From assembly GCA_022793795.1 (NCBI GenBank), contig JAAWDM010000008.1, positions 1-54,100 of the forward strand: a stretch of 54,100 nt of DNA, written 5' to 3'. Below the pieces are notes generated by a model that was not told the origin of the DNA, made no database searches, and worked only from the letters and a program-made list of their open reading frames with translations. Both the position numbers and the translations under genes were made by a program. The stretch is from Bacillota bacterium. GTDB taxonomy: Bacteria > Bacillota > Clostridia > Peptostreptococcales > Anaerovoracaceae. Positions 24,272 to 34,201 of this stretch are shown here, piece after piece. Positions within the stretch are counted from its first letter, which is position 1; each line of letters starts with the position of its first letter.

Positions 24272-24455
24272 AAAAACTTTCCCCCTTCCCCTACAAAATA
24301 CCTATACACACAGCCTCAACGTAACAAAAAGAGCGCCTCGCAGCAATGAAACAGTACTACATAGACAACTCTTTTCGTGGAATTACAGTCACAATCTTAA
24401 AAGACTTTTAGCCTTTCTCAATCTCAATTTTTACGCGGAAAGCCTAAGCCGATTT

Positions 24456-25991
24456 CTATTTGGCGTAGTCAATGGCTCTGGTCTCTCGTACCACATTGAC
24501 TTTAATCTGCCCCGGATATTCCAACTCGGCTTCGATCTTCTTGGAAATCTCTCTTGCCAGGAATACAATCTCTTCATCATTGACATCATCCGGTTTGGCG
24601 ATAATACGGATTTCCATACCAGCCTGAATGTCAAAGGACATTTCTACACCAGTAGTCGTATTTGCGATTTCCTCCAATTTTTCCAAACGCTTGATATAGG
24701 CATCCAGGGTTTCTCTTCTGGCGCCTGGTCTTGCTGCACTCAGGGCATCGGCAGCAGCGATCAGCACCGCCTCCATGCTCTTTGCTTCATAGTCGCCGTG
24801 ATGGGCCGCCATACCGTTAATAACCACCTCAGACTCCTTATATCTACGCAGCACATCGATACCGATGTCTACATGAGTTCCCTCCACTTCATGATCCAGC
24901 GCCTTACCAATGTCATGAAGCAGTCCAGCTCTCTTAGCCAGTTTCACATCCAAGCCAAGCTCACCAGCCATGAGACCTGCCAAATGGGCTACTTCAACGG
25001 AATGTTTCAATACATTTTGCCCATAGGAAGTTCTATATCGCAGTCTACCCAAAAGTTTTACCAGTTCTGGGTGTAAATTGTGAATTCCAACCTCAAAGGT
25101 TGCCTGTTCGCCTTCTTCTTTAATAATTGTGTTGACCTCTTTTGTGGCCTTTTCTACCATTTCCTCAATTCTGGCCGGATGGATACGTCCGTCCACAATG
25201 AGTTTCTCCAAAGCGACTCTTGCGATTTCTCTCCGTACTGGATCAAAACCTGACAAAATAACTGCCTCCGGTGTATCGTCGATAATTAAGTCAACGCCGG
25301 TAAGAGTTTCAATGGTTCTGATATTTCTACCTTCTCTTCCAATGATTCTGCCCTTCATCTCGTCGTTTGGCAAATTGACCACAGACACGGTGGTTTCAGC
25401 CACATGATCTGCCGCGCATCTCTGAATAGCGCCGGTAATAATGTACTTTGCCTTCTTGTCCGCTTCTTCCTTAGCCTTAGATTCGATTTCCTTAATCATG
25501 ATGGACGCTTCATGGCGGATTTCTTTCTCCGTATTAGCCAGCAAAATAGCCTTAGCCTCATCTACGGTATAGCCGGAAATTCTCTCCAGTTCCTCCATCT
25601 GTTTGTTCAGGAATCCATCCAATTCCTTCTGTTTGTTAATTAAACTTTGCTCTTTTTGTGTAATGCTCTCTTCTTTCTTTTCGATGTTTTCAATCTTTCT
25701 ATCTAAAGATTCTTCTTTTTGAATTAGCCTTCTCTCTGACCGCTGAATTTCAGCTCGTCTTTCTCTCGCGTCACGCTCTGCTTCACTTCTTAACCGGTGT
25801 GCTTCCTCCTTGGCCTCAAGAATGGTTTCCTTCCTCATGGTCTCAGATCTGTTTTCAGCATCCAGAATTAAATTTCTGGCTTTCTGTTCTGCACTGCCAA
25901 TCGCTTTTTCTCCAACATTCTTACGATATATGTATCCGATTAACGCACCAATAATCAGCGCTATAATTGCAGTTATGATTATTTCAAACAT
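24456..25991 (-). CDS. rny: Ribonuclease Y
   Basis: This 511-residue endoribonuclease starts mRNA decay in Firmicutes. It has an N-terminal membrane helix ([21 protein letters not shown]), a long charged coiled coil (residues 30-200), a KH RNA-binding domain ([29 protein letters not shown]) and an HD phosphohydrolase domain with [11 protein letters not shown] and [13 protein letters not shown]. The C-terminus [16 protein letters not shown] is canonical. The length is typical. A strong ribosome site (GGAAGGGGGGCG) precedes ATG 25991. It is divergent from rodA. Confidence 0.97.
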   Translation of the reverse strand: MFEIIITAIIALIIGALIGYIYRKNVGEKAIGSAEQKARNLILDAENRSETMRKETILEAKEEAHRLRSEAERDARERRAEIQRSERRLIQKEESLDRKIENIEKKEESITQKEQSLINKQKELDGFLNKQMEELERISGYTVDEAKAILLANTEKEIRHEASIMIKEIESKAKEEADKKAKYIITGAIQRCAADHVAETTVSVVNLPNDEMKGRIIGREGRNIRTIETLTGVDLIIDDTPEAVILSGFDPVRREIARVALEKLIVDGRIHPARIEEMVEKATKEVNTIIKEEGEQATFEVGIHNLHPELVKLLGRLRYRTSYGQNVLKHSVEVAHLAGLMAGELGLDVKLAKRAGLLHDIGKALDHEVEGTHVDIGIDVLRRYKESEVVINGMAAHHGDYEAKSMEAVLIAAADALSAARPGARRETLDAYIKRLEKLEEIANTTTGVEMSFDIQAGMEIRIIAKPDDVNDEEIVFLAREISKKIEAELEYPGQIKVNVVRETRAIDYAK

Positions 25992-26052
25992 TGCAACGCC
26001 CCCCTTCCTTAAAATTTTTCTATTATCTACATTTGCATTACATAATTAGACC

Positions 26053-26082
26053 TTGATATAATCATACAATATATATTATAAT
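26053..26082 (+). promoter_or_regulatory. SigA-type promoter of rodA
   Basis: TTGATA (26053-26058) and TATAAT (26077-26082) are separated by 18 bases, 39 bases before the rodA ATG. Confidence 0.65.
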
Positions 26083-26121
26083 GTTTCTGTAAACAAAATG
26101 CAAGGTGAAGAAGGGTAAGAA

Positions 26122-27228
26122 ATGAACAAAATTTTTAATACTTTGAAAAGTGTGGACAAATTAACGCTGATTCTCATTGTAGCGCTAGGCTGTGTCAGCC
26201 TGCTTATGTTGGAAAGCACCATCTATGATGGCGCGTTGGTACTGGGCCGTCCTGTGCTGATTCAGGGCATAGCCTATTTATTGGGATTTGCTGCAGTGGT
26301 TATCGTTCTTCTTATCAATTACAACTTCTTTTATGGACTGGAAAAACTGCTCTATGTACTTTCCGTTCTGTTTTTGTTCACTGTTTATATTCCCGGTTTA
26401 AGCGTCAATCAATTCGGTTCTACTGCCTGGATTAAGCTGGGGACATTGACCCTCCAGCCATCAGAATTTGTGAAAATTTCCTTTGTTTTAATCATGGCCG
26501 GATATCTCTCAGAGCACAGAGAAAGTCTGCAGACCTTCCGCGGTGTCTTCATGGCCATTCTCTATGCTGCGCCCATGATTGCCATCGTTTTGAAGGAGGA
26601 TTTGGGAAGCGCTTTGGTCTATGTGGTTATTTGGATTTTTATGGTCTTTTTTGCAGGCATCAATTACAAAGTGTTCTTTCAATCTGCTTTGATGGCCCTT
26701 GCTATGATTCCCATTGCCTATCGTTTTCTCAGCGCCTATCAAAAAAACCGGATAGAGGCATTCCTCCATCCGGACAACCTAAGTCTTCCAGGAAACTATC
26801 AAGTATGGCAATCTAAAATCGCTATCGGTTCCGGCGGCTTCCGCGGTATGGGACTGTTCCGCGGTACACAGAAAACCCTGGACTTTATACCAGTGCAACA
26901 GTCGGACTTTATCTTTTCTGTAGTAGGCGAAGAACTGGGATTTCTAGGCGGCTTCGGCGTTATCGTCTTATATGGCCTGCTAATCTGGCGCTTCACTACC
27001 ACGCTCAGAAGCACCGAAGATTTGTATGGCGCCCTCATCGTAGTAGGTTTTATCGGTATGTTTCTCTTCCAAATCTTTGAAAATATCGCCATGACCATGG
27101 GCCTCATGCCGGTTACCGGTATCACCCTGCCATTCTTAAGCGGCGGCGGTACCTCTGTTATCGCCAGTATGATAGCCGTAGGTCTGATTCTCAATGTGGG
27201 CATCAACAGCAAGGCAATGAAGTTCTAA
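26122..27228 (+). CDS. rodA: RodA/FtsW/SpoVE-family peptidoglycan glycosyltransferase
   Basis: This 368-residue SEDS membrane protein has about ten helices. It polymerises lipid II glycan chains together with a class B PBP. Conserved segments include FGSTAWIKLGTLTLQPSEFVKISFVL, KEDLGSALVYV, GSGGFRGMGLFRGTQKTLDFIPVQQSDFIFSVVGEELGFLG and GITLPFLSGGGTSVI. The location facing mreBCD-PBP2 argues for RodA rather than FtsW or SpoVE. It has its own promoter and converges on minD with a 4-base overlap of stop codons, so it is not part of that operon; in many Clostridia rodA lies in the same direction at the operon end. Confidence 0.93.
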   Translation: MNKIFNTLKSVDKLTLILIVALGCVSLLMLESTIYDGALVLGRPVLIQGIAYLLGFAAVVIVLLINYNFFYGLEKLLYVLSVLFLFTVYIPGLSVNQFGSTAWIKLGTLTLQPSEFVKISFVLIMAGYLSEHRESLQTFRGVFMAILYAAPMIAIVLKEDLGSALVYVVIWIFMVFFAGINYKVFFQSALMALAMIPIAYRFLSAYQKNRIEAFLHPDNLSLPGNYQVWQSKIAIGSGGFRGMGLFRGTQKTLDFIPVQQSDFIFSVVGEELGFLGGFGVIVLYGLLIWRFTTTLRSTEDLYGALIVVGFIGMFLFQIFENIAMTMGLMPVTGITLPFLSGGGTSVIASMIAVGLILNVGINSKAMKF

Positions 27229-27947
27229 AAATTTTGTATCCGCTGACTGATCTTTCTGAAATTATCAGCGATATAGGTGTTTTGCATAAATACGATAGGC
27301 GCTCCCAGATTGGTGGATACGCTGATATTTTCGTCAACCTGTATAACGCCCAAAAGTTCTTTTTGAAAGGTTCTGACAATTTCAGATACATTCGGTGCAA
27401 AGCCTTTCTTAATCATATCCATATTCAGTTTATTGATGACAAAACCAATCTTTTCAATGCCCATTTCCTTTAGGACGCTTCGCACCATCTCTCCATCTCT
27501 AGCTGAAGCATAATCCGGCGATACCACCACCACAGCCATGTGGGCGCCGCCAGCAGCGATGGCCAGTCCATCGTCAATTCCTGCAGGGCTGTCCACAATC
27601 ACATAATCAAACTTTTCTATCAGCTTCTGACAGAGTACCCTGGTATGTAAGGGTGTGATTTCTCCGTCTGGCCGTTTAGGCGACGCTGCCATTAGATACA
27701 GACCCGGAAAACTTTTATCCTTGATAAGCGCCTGCTTGATGCGGCACACGCCGTTCATCACATCATTGACATCATATACCACATTGCTTTCCAGGCCCAG
27801 ATAAAGGTCCAGATTTCTTAATCCCGTATCCATGTCTAAGGTCACGACCCGCTTTCCTTCCATGGCCAGCGTGGCCCCCAGGTTGGCGGTAAACATAGTC
27901 TTACCCGTACCTCCCTTTCCAGAAGCCACGACAATCACTTTTCCCAT
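27225..27947 (-). CDS. minD: MinD-like division-site ATPase, short form
   Basis: This 240-residue P-loop ATPase of the ParA/MinD group has a deviant Walker A (SGKGGTGKT, residues 9-17), LDMDTGLRNLDLYLGLE (switch I) and VDSPAGIDDGLA (Walker B). MinD normally places the division septum with MinC. Compared with the 268-residue Bacillus protein it ends right after the core (NFRKISQRIQNF) and has no C-terminal amphipathic membrane-targeting helix. Neither minC nor minE is in the window, although the operon position behind PBP2 is where minC-minD-minE usually stand. It could bind other partners or act as a general scaffold. GAGG precedes ATG 27947. Confidence 0.88.
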   Translation of the reverse strand: MGKVIVVASGKGGTGKTMFTANLGATLAMEGKRVVTLDMDTGLRNLDLYLGLESNVVYDVNDVMNGVCRIKQALIKDKSFPGLYLMAASPKRPDGEITPLHTRVLCQKLIEKFDYVIVDSPAGIDDGLAIAAGGAHMAVVVVSPDYASARDGEMVRSVLKEMGIEKIGFVINKLNMDMIKKGFAPNVSEIVRTFQKELLGVIQVDENISVSTNLGAPIVFMQNTYIADNFRKISQRIQNF

Positions 27948-28000
27948 TTCTTTTCCTCTTTCATTTCCAACATTTCCAACATTTTCAAAACCTTCAAAGC

Positions 28001-30805
28001 CTACTGCATCCTAGTCGAAAAGTCTACAGATGCATAATCCTCACTGACTTTCAAATATTCTCCGATCAGTTCTCTCGTCATAATACCTGCATTATAAGAG
28101 GTCTTGCCCTGAATCAACATGGCAACCACCGCAATCTTAGGATTATCCGCCGGCGCCAATGTGATGGTCCAAGCAAAAGGCACATAATCCTCCTTATATC
28201 TATCGATCTGGGTCTGGGTCACTTTGTTCTTGCTCACCTTGATTAAGGCAGCATCCACCGCATCGTTTTCCGTTGGGTACTTCTGGGGGTCTTCCTTCAT
28301 CATCTTGGTAATCTGTTTCTGTACCTGTTCCCAAGTCACCTCTGACGTAATCTGGGACAGGTGGTTCTTGACATAGGCTACCTCATTCTTTGGATTCATC
28401 TTTCCATCTTTATCGGCTGTACCTGTCTTGCCTGCCACAGCGATAGGGAAGTTCCCAAAAATGCCTGCCAAGGTACCGCCAGTGGTAACTCTCCGCATCC
28501 CTTCTAAAACCTTATTTAGCTTTGCTTCATCCACATCGATTTGATACGGCTCCGGTTTGGCGGTTTCCCCTTCGCCCTCAATACCTTTTACGATATTGAC
28601 CTGGTTCCGCTTGCCATCGTTTCCTAGGGTTGCCACATAATTGGCAATCTGCAGCGGTGTATAAGCATTTTCACCCTCTCCAATGGCAATACTGAATTCG
28701 TCGCCCACTGTCCATTGGGCCTGATTGAAAAAGTCAAATTTACACAAATCCGCTACAGTCTCTATCTTAGATTCCCGTACATCGGTCTGTTCTTTTATAT
28801 AGTTAATCAGAGTTCCTCTATCAGGATTCTCCTCAATCCAGCCGCAGATGGTATTGAGATTTTTCTTTAACAGTTCCTCATCCTCATAGATGGCCTTAGG
28901 AAAATACTGGTTTGCCGCAGCATGAAGGGTATACCACAGGTAAGTACGCATGGTCTGCATCTTCCCCTCTGCCGAAGGCAGTGGCGTGGTGGATTCCGGA
29001 ATCTCGATACCGGTCTTTTCCCCCAGACCGAACTCTTTGGCTACATCCATAATCTTCTCGATGGAAATCTTATCTTCATAGCCCAAAGACTGACCTGTCT
29101 GCCAGTTCTTTCCTGTAGCAATGCAATAGAAATAGTAGTTACAGGAATTCTGGATACCTGTCACCAGAGTCTCTGTACCGTGACTTCCACGAAATCTGTT
29201 CCAGGAATCACAACCATAGGTGGTGTCGCCTATGGTGATATAGCCCTTATCGTAAATGGGCGTATCCGGATTGAGTCCTGCCTCTAAGGCTGCTGTTGAA
29301 GTTACTGGCTTAAAGATAGAACCCGGCTGCACAGAGGCTTTGGTGGCCACGTTATACAGGGGCGTAGGCGCCAGCGGCTCCCTCGGATTGGTACTCTGTA
29401 CCGAAGCCCAGTCCTTGTAGGAAATCCCCTCCGCAAAAATGTTTGGATTGTAGTCAGGATAACTGGCCATAGCCAGCACATCTCCGGTCTCTACATCGAT
29501 GGCAACTAGAGCCCCAGAGCCGCAGTTTTTTGAAGCAATGGTACTGAAATTGCCATATTTTCCTTTGAATCTAGTTCCTGTCTGTACCGCTTTAATGGCG
29601 TTCTTTAAGGTTCTTTCCGCCAGTTTCTGTAAATCCATATCAATGGTCAGATAGACGCTCTTACCTGATTCCGGTTCTGTCTCACTGATGGTATCGATAT
29701 AATCGCCGCTGCTATTGACCTGAATGGTTTTCACCCCATCCATGCCCCGCAGTTTAGACTCCATGCTGGCCTCAATGCCGTCCTTACCGATGAGGTCGTC
29801 AGGATTATATCCGTTTTCCTCCACAAAGGTATCATATTCGCTGTCAGAAATGCTGCCCATGTATCCTAAAATGTGAGAGGCCAGTTTGCCATTAGGATAG
29901 TAACGCACCGTCTCTGATGCGATTTCCGCCCCCTTCAATTCACTGCCCATCTCCTCCACATAAGCGATGGTTTCATCGCTGACGCCCTTGGCAATGGTAC
30001 TGGACTGATACTTATTAAAGCCCAGGCTTTTGATCTCTTCTCTAACGATAAATATCTTCCTTGCTTCTTTATTGGACAACACTTTAGATTTTCCCGCTGG
30101 GATGAATTCATCAATTTTATAAAGTTCACGTAATGCATAAAATGCCTCTTTAGCCGTTAAAATTTCATCTTTTTCGGGATTCTCTGCATCATAAAGTCCA
30201 TATTTGGTTAAAAAATTGATCTTTTCATTGTCATAGGTAAAGGTCATGCTTCGCACCACGATAGGCGGATACACATTATGGGTGTTTTGCAAAACCTCCA
30301 AAGCCTCAAATCGATCTAGGTCGGGATCGATTTCATATTTCTTTCTCAGCTTTTCAAAGGCTTCCTCTGCTGTAGAAGTCTTTGAAAAGCCTTGGCTTTT
30401 CAGCCATTCCTTCTTTTCGTCATCAAAAGTATATTTAAAATTCCCCTTTTTTGTAATCTGAATGGGGAAATTATCCACTATGGTATCCTTGTCGCCGTTC
30501 TTTTCCAGAAGTTTTACCAGTTTATATGCCGACTCATTGATCTCCTCAGTGGAAAGACCGCTGGCGTTAAAAGTCACCGTAAACAACTGTTTATTGGTGG
30601 CAAGGACTCTGCCATATCGATCCAGTATCTCTCCTCGCGGCGCAGAAGTGGTGATTTCTTTGGTGCTCTGATTGGAGGCTGCCGCAGTCCACTGCTCCTG
30701 CTGAAAAATCGTTAACACAAAAAGCCTTATGCACAAAATCAGCATAAGAATCAAAATCAAGGCTAATAACTGATAATATCTGGAATTCAAAAATCTTTTG
30801 TTCAT
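28001..30805 (-). CDS. Elongation-type class B penicillin-binding protein (PBP2/MrdA-like), enlarged
   Basis: This 934-residue protein has a short cytoplasmic end, one membrane anchor (LLALILILMLILCIRLFVL), a pedestal/dimerisation domain and a transpeptidase domain with SxxK (SIFK, Ser about 494), SxN (SCN, about 554) and KTG (KTGTA, about 791). It cross-links peptidoglycan with RodA along the MreB filament. It is longer than usual (600-700): the pedestal is enlarged (about residues 100-330), and a segment of about 60 residues around 630-690 separates SxN from KTG. A charged stretch after KTG (about 800-870) is also extra. It overlaps mreD by 4 bases. Confidence 0.93.
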   Translation of the reverse strand: MNKRFLNSRYYQLLALILILMLILCIRLFVLTIFQQEQWTAAASNQSTKEITTSAPRGEILDRYGRVLATNKQLFTVTFNASGLSTEEINESAYKLVKLLEKNGDKDTIVDNFPIQITKKGNFKYTFDDEKKEWLKSQGFSKTSTAEEAFEKLRKKYEIDPDLDRFEALEVLQNTHNVYPPIVVRSMTFTYDNEKINFLTKYGLYDAENPEKDEILTAKEAFYALRELYKIDEFIPAGKSKVLSNKEARKIFIVREEIKSLGFNKYQSSTIAKGVSDETIAYVEEMGSELKGAEIASETVRYYPNGKLASHILGYMGSISDSEYDTFVEENGYNPDDLIGKDGIEASMESKLRGMDGVKTIQVNSSGDYIDTISETEPESGKSVYLTIDMDLQKLAERTLKNAIKAVQTGTRFKGKYGNFSTIASKNCGSGALVAIDVETGDVLAMASYPDYNPNIFAEGISYKDWASVQSTNPREPLAPTPLYNVATKASVQPGSIFKPVTSTAALEAGLNPDTPIYDKGYITIGDTTYGCDSWNRFRGSHGTETLVTGIQNSCNYYFYCIATGKNWQTGQSLGYEDKISIEKIMDVAKEFGLGEKTGIEIPESTTPLPSAEGKMQTMRTYLWYTLHAAANQYFPKAIYEDEELLKKNLNTICGWIEENPDRGTLINYIKEQTDVRESKIETVADLCKFDFFNQAQWTVGDEFSIAIGEGENAYTPLQIANYVATLGNDGKRNQVNIVKGIEGEGETAKPEPYQIDVDEAKLNKVLEGMRRVTTGGTLAGIFGNFPIAVAGKTGTADKDGKMNPKNEVAYVKNHLSQITSEVTWEQVQKQITKMMKEDPQKYPTENDAVDAALIKVSKNKVTQTQIDRYKEDYVPFAWTITLAPADNPKIAVVAMLIQGKTSYNAGIMTRELIGEYLKVSEDYASVDFSTRMQ

Positions 30806-31311
30806 TTAAAATACCTGTCTTTATGATGAACATTCATCTTTCTGATCAATATCCGATATAAAATGGTGATAAACACCAAGGAATACAATGCAATCCAAGG
30901 CACTTTGGCAAAGACAATGGCAAGCCCTGCTGGATTACCTGCCATGTGGTATAAACCCCAATTCATAAAATAATAAGCCACAATAGAAGCAGCAGATACC
31001 ACCCACATATTGATAATATTCTCAATATTGGTGTATTCTCTCACAACCAGAATTCCGGCTGCCACCATGACCAGGCTGATGGGCGTAGGCCCTATGACAT
31101 TGCTGTATATCACATCATAGAGAACGCCGAACAATGCGCCATAGACAATGCCATACAACTCCTGCTCATAAAGAAAGGTAAAGAGAATTACCATGGACAA
31201 GAGCAGGTTGGGTGTATATCCGTAGATGCTGATTACATTCAAAAGGGTAGTCTGCATGAAAAATGCTGCCAAAAAGAACAAACCTACCTTCCAATACCGC
31301 ATCGAACTCAT
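30802..31311 (-). CDS. mreD: Rod shape-determining protein MreD
   Basis: This 169-residue membrane protein has five helices with the MreD pattern (VGLFFLAAFFMQTTLLNVISIYGYTPNLLLSMVILFTFLYE, then GIVYGALFGVLYDVIYSNVIGP). It links MreC and MreB to the elongation synthases. It overlaps mreC upstream and PBP2 downstream by 4 bases each (ATGA), so it is tightly coupled. Confidence 0.93.
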   Translation of the reverse strand: MSSMRYWKVGLFFLAAFFMQTTLLNVISIYGYTPNLLLSMVILFTFLYEQELYGIVYGALFGVLYDVIYSNVIGPTPISLVMVAAGILVVREYTNIENIINMWVVSAASIVAYYFMNWGLYHMAGNPAGLAIVFAKVPWIALYSLVFITILYRILIRKMNVHHKDRYFK

Positions 31312-32126
31312 AGGATCACCGAAACTTTCTTCAGACTGCGAAAATTCACTGCCGGTTCCACTACGATTTCTTTCAGCAGGGTATCGCTGTTATATGCTAC
31401 TGATTTGATGTTGCCAATCTCAAGACCTGCCGGATAAGTCCCCATACCAGAGGTGATAATGATATCGCCTTCCGTCACATTGGCGTCTCCCTTCAGCATG
31501 TATCCTGTCACATTACCCTGTACGCTGCCAGCCGCTACACCCAAAAGGTTTCTATCTCTGGCCACCATAAAGCTGACCTTGCTACCATCATCTATGACGG
31601 AAATCACCTTGGCCCAGCCTTCCCCTACTTCTGAAACTTTACCGACTAACCCATCTCCATTGATTACCACAGCGCCCTCCGCAATACCTGCTTCAACGCC
31701 TCTGTCAATGGTAAAGAGATTGGTCCAGTTGGAACCGTCAAAGGAGGTTACATCAGCTGTAACCACGTCAAACTGTTTTTCTGTATAATCATAATCCAGC
31801 TGCTTAGAAAGGGCCCGTAACTCCTCCAGTTCACTTTTGCTAAGGCTCACATTAACCAATTCCTGTTCCAGCCGCTTATTTTCTTCTGTCAAAGCCTCTA
31901 CCTGGGCCTGCAGTTGTTTGTAGGAAAAGATACCGGATGCCGCATCCCTGATGGTCTTTGTCACTGAGGTAAAGGGTTTAGAAATGTAAGACATCCCCTT
32001 GTTAATGATGCCGGCTACTCCGCTTTCCTTTCCCACGCCAAACATGGTCAGCGCAAAAACAAGCGCCAATGCCAATAGGATTGTCAGTACGCCGGTTATT
32101 AACTTATGCTCTCTGATCCATCTCAT
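31308..32126 (-). CDS. mreC: Cell shape-determining protein MreC
   Basis: This protein of about 272 residues has an N-terminal anchor (LITGVLTILLALALVFALTMFG), a coiled coil (YKQLQAQVEALTEENKRLEQELVNV) and a beta-rich extracellular domain with DGLVGKVSEVGEGWAKVISVIDD and GMGTYPAGLEIGNI, as in MreC, the scaffold binding PBP2 outside. ATG 32126 is preferred; a GTG directly upstream (32129) is also possible with AGGGGAAT before it. It starts 12 bases behind mreB. Confidence 0.94.
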   Translation of the reverse strand: MRWIREHKLITGVLTILLALALVFALTMFGVGKESGVAGIINKGMSYISKPFTSVTKTIRDAASGIFSYKQLQAQVEALTEENKRLEQELVNVSLSKSELEELRALSKQLDYDYTEKQFDVVTADVTSFDGSNWTNLFTIDRGVEAGIAEGAVVINGDGLVGKVSEVGEGWAKVISVIDDGSKVSFMVARDRNLLGVAAGSVQGNVTGYMLKGDANVTEGDIIITSGMGTYPAGLEIGNIKSVAYNSDTLLKEIVVEPAVNFRSLKKVSVIL

Positions 32127-32138
32127 CACATTCCCCTG

Positions 32139-33182
32139 TTATCTTCCCCTGCCAGACTGGGCATATACTTTCAGCTTTTCGATATTTTCAAGACTCATAC
32201 CGGTTCCCACCGCCACAGCCTCAAAGGCATTGTCAGCAATGGTTACATCCACGTCCGTTCTCTTTTTTATCAACTTATCTAAATTCTTAATTCTGCCACC
32301 GCCGCCGGACAGCATCATGCCATGTTCTGCAATATCTGCTGCAATTTCAGGCGGCGCCTTCTCGATGGTGCTTTTAATGCCGTCTACGATAATATCCATA
32401 GACTCCTGCAATGCAATCATCATATCCTTATTGGCTACTTCCAATGTCTTTGGAAGTCCGGAAATGATGTCTCTTCCTCTGGCATTCATGGTCTCAATTA
32501 TTTCATTTCCAAATTCGTCCGTATCCATACATGCACAGCCAATATTTATCTTCAATTCTTCAGCAGTTTTTTCGCCGATCAGAAGGGCATGACGTTTTTT
32601 CATGTACAGGATAATGGCCTCATTGAGTTTATCTCCCGCATGACGGATGGAGGTGCTAGCCACAATACCGCCTAGTGCGATAATGGCGATATCCGTAGTA
32701 CCGCCGCCGATATCTGCAATCATGCATCCTGTAGTACCGTCCACCGGCATACCTGCGCCGATGGCCGCTGCCATGGGTTCTTCCAATATGTATACTTCAC
32801 CGGCGCCCATCTGTTTCACTACCTGCTCTACCGCACGCTTTTCCACTTCTGTGACGCCGCTGGGAACGCCTACCACTACACGGAAATTTCTAATCTTCTT
32901 TGCCGTAAGGGCTTTGCTGATAAAGGCTTTGAGCATATCTGCAGTGGCGTCAAAATCAGAAATCACGCCGTCCTGTAGGGGCCGTACTACCGAAATATTC
33001 TTTGGGGCCTTTCCCAACATATTCTTAGCGTCCATTCCTACAGCCAATGTATTATGGGTTCGCCGGTCGGTTGCAATCACCGAAGGCTCATTGACAATAA
33101 TTCCGCTATCCTTTACATAAATCAACGTATTGGCTGTGCCAAGATCAATTCCCATATCTTTTGCTCTAAATAAACTGCACAT
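32139..33182 (-). CDS. mreB: Actin-like cell-shape protein MreB
   Basis: This 347-residue actin-fold ATPase forms membrane-bound filaments that direct elongation. It has the phosphate-1 motif DMGIDLGTANTLIYVKDSGI, DIGGGTTDIAIIALGGIV (phosphate 2) and the C-terminal MLSGGGGRIKNLDKLI (adenosine motif). GGAGGAG precedes ATG. It stands between radC and mreC, the classic Firmicute order. The length matches MreB/Mbl. Confidence 0.96.
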   Translation of the reverse strand: MCSLFRAKDMGIDLGTANTLIYVKDSGIIVNEPSVIATDRRTHNTLAVGMDAKNMLGKAPKNISVVRPLQDGVISDFDATADMLKAFISKALTAKKIRNFRVVVGVPSGVTEVEKRAVEQVVKQMGAGEVYILEEPMAAAIGAGMPVDGTTGCMIADIGGGTTDIAIIALGGIVASTSIRHAGDKLNEAIILYMKKRHALLIGEKTAEELKINIGCACMDTDEFGNEIIETMNARGRDIISGLPKTLEVANKDMMIALQESMDIIVDGIKSTIEKAPPEIAADIAEHGMMLSGGGGRIKNLDKLIKKRTDVDVTIADNAFEAVAVGTGMSLENIEKLKVYAQSGRGR

Positions 33183-33207
33183 CTTATCTCCTCCACCTTT
33201 ATTTACA

Positions 33208-33891
33208 TCATTTTAAATTCATCTTGCCGGTTTCCCGTATACTAACATATTTACCATCTCCAATGACCAGGTGATCCAAAACCTGAATCCCCATCAGTCT
33301 GCCGCACTCCATAAGTCGCAGCGTGGTATCCAAATCCTCCTGACTTGGAGTCGGATCTCCGCTGGGATGATTATGGACTAAAACCACCGCTGCCGCGCTC
33401 TTTTTCACTGCATGGCGAAACACCTCTCTAGGATGAACCAGGGTGCTGGTCAGTTCTCCAATGGAAACGGTTTCAATAGAAATCACATCTCCTTTTGCAT
33501 TGAGCAGCATAATCCGGAAACTTTCTTTCCTCTCATAGCGCATTTCTTCCATAAACAATGCTGCAATATCTCCTGGGCTGGACACGTTGACCGCGCTTGC
33601 TGCCGATTTGGCTGACACCCGCTTGCCCAGTTCCAATGCAGCTAATATCCTGGCCGCTTTTCCTTTTCCAATCCCATAGATGCTCATAAGCTCCTCCGAG
33701 GTCATCTCTCTCAAATGATAAATGCCTCTGCTGCATCCAATCACATCCTCTGCAAGAGCAATGGCAGACTTATCTTTCGTTCCGCTATAGATGAGCAAAG
33801 CTAAAAGTTCCGTATTGGATAAATATTCCATGCCTTGAAATAGGCCCTTTTCTATAGGTCGTTCTTCTGCCGGCAATTCCTTGATTTTCAT
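33208..33891 (-). CDS. radC: RadC-family JAB-domain protein
   Basis: This 227-residue protein has an N-terminal helix-hairpin-helix part (LMSIYGIGKGKAARILAALELGKR) and a C-terminal JAB/MPN metalloprotease-like domain with VVLVHNHPSGDPTPSQED, the zinc motif. The cellular role of RadC proteins is unsettled despite the name. AAAGGAAT precedes ATG 33891. It is the first gene of radC-mreB-mreC-mreD-PBP2-minD. Confidence 0.95.
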   Translation of the reverse strand: MKIKELPAEERPIEKGLFQGMEYLSNTELLALLIYSGTKDKSAIALAEDVIGCSRGIYHLREMTSEELMSIYGIGKGKAARILAALELGKRVSAKSAASAVNVSSPGDIAALFMEEMRYERKESFRIMLLNAKGDVISIETVSIGELTSTLVHPREVFRHAVKKSAAAVVLVHNHPSGDPTPSQEDLDTTLRLMECGRLMGIQVLDHLVIGDGKYVSIRETGKMNLK

Positions 33892-34108
33892 AATAGATTC
33901 CTTTCTTTCCGTTCTTTTTCACACGTTAAAAGAACCAGACGCTTTTCTATTATGTGAAACACCCTCCGGCGCGTATCTATTTTGCATATACAAGGAAAAG
34001 TCTTACCCTTGATTGACAAATACACAATATCTTAAAAAATTATATCATTATATCGCCGTTTACACAAGTGAAGATGGTGTAATAATTCAAGGATAATTTA
34101 TGAAGATC

Positions 34109-34143
34109 GGGTCATACTACACCTAGGCGGCTGGTTATGACCC
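34109..34143 (+). promoter_or_regulatory. Leader hairpin upstream of the DUF1540 gene
   Basis: GGGTCATA and TATGACCC pair perfectly around a 19-base G/C-rich loop, about 60 bases before the ATG. There is no T-run, so it is not a typical terminator. No riboswitch family is recognised. The rest of 33892-34108 shows nothing I can name. Confidence 0.4.
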
Positions 34144-34201
34144 CATAGCTGCCGCTGCAAAATTCCATTGAAACCGAAAGTGAAGTAAGGAGGAATCAGT
34201 T

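Noticed and set aside
24243..25076. A 277-codon plus-strand ORF
   Set aside because: It is antisense to the 3' half of rny and the start of the MATE gene, which are both certain; its composition is that of a reverse-strand shadow.
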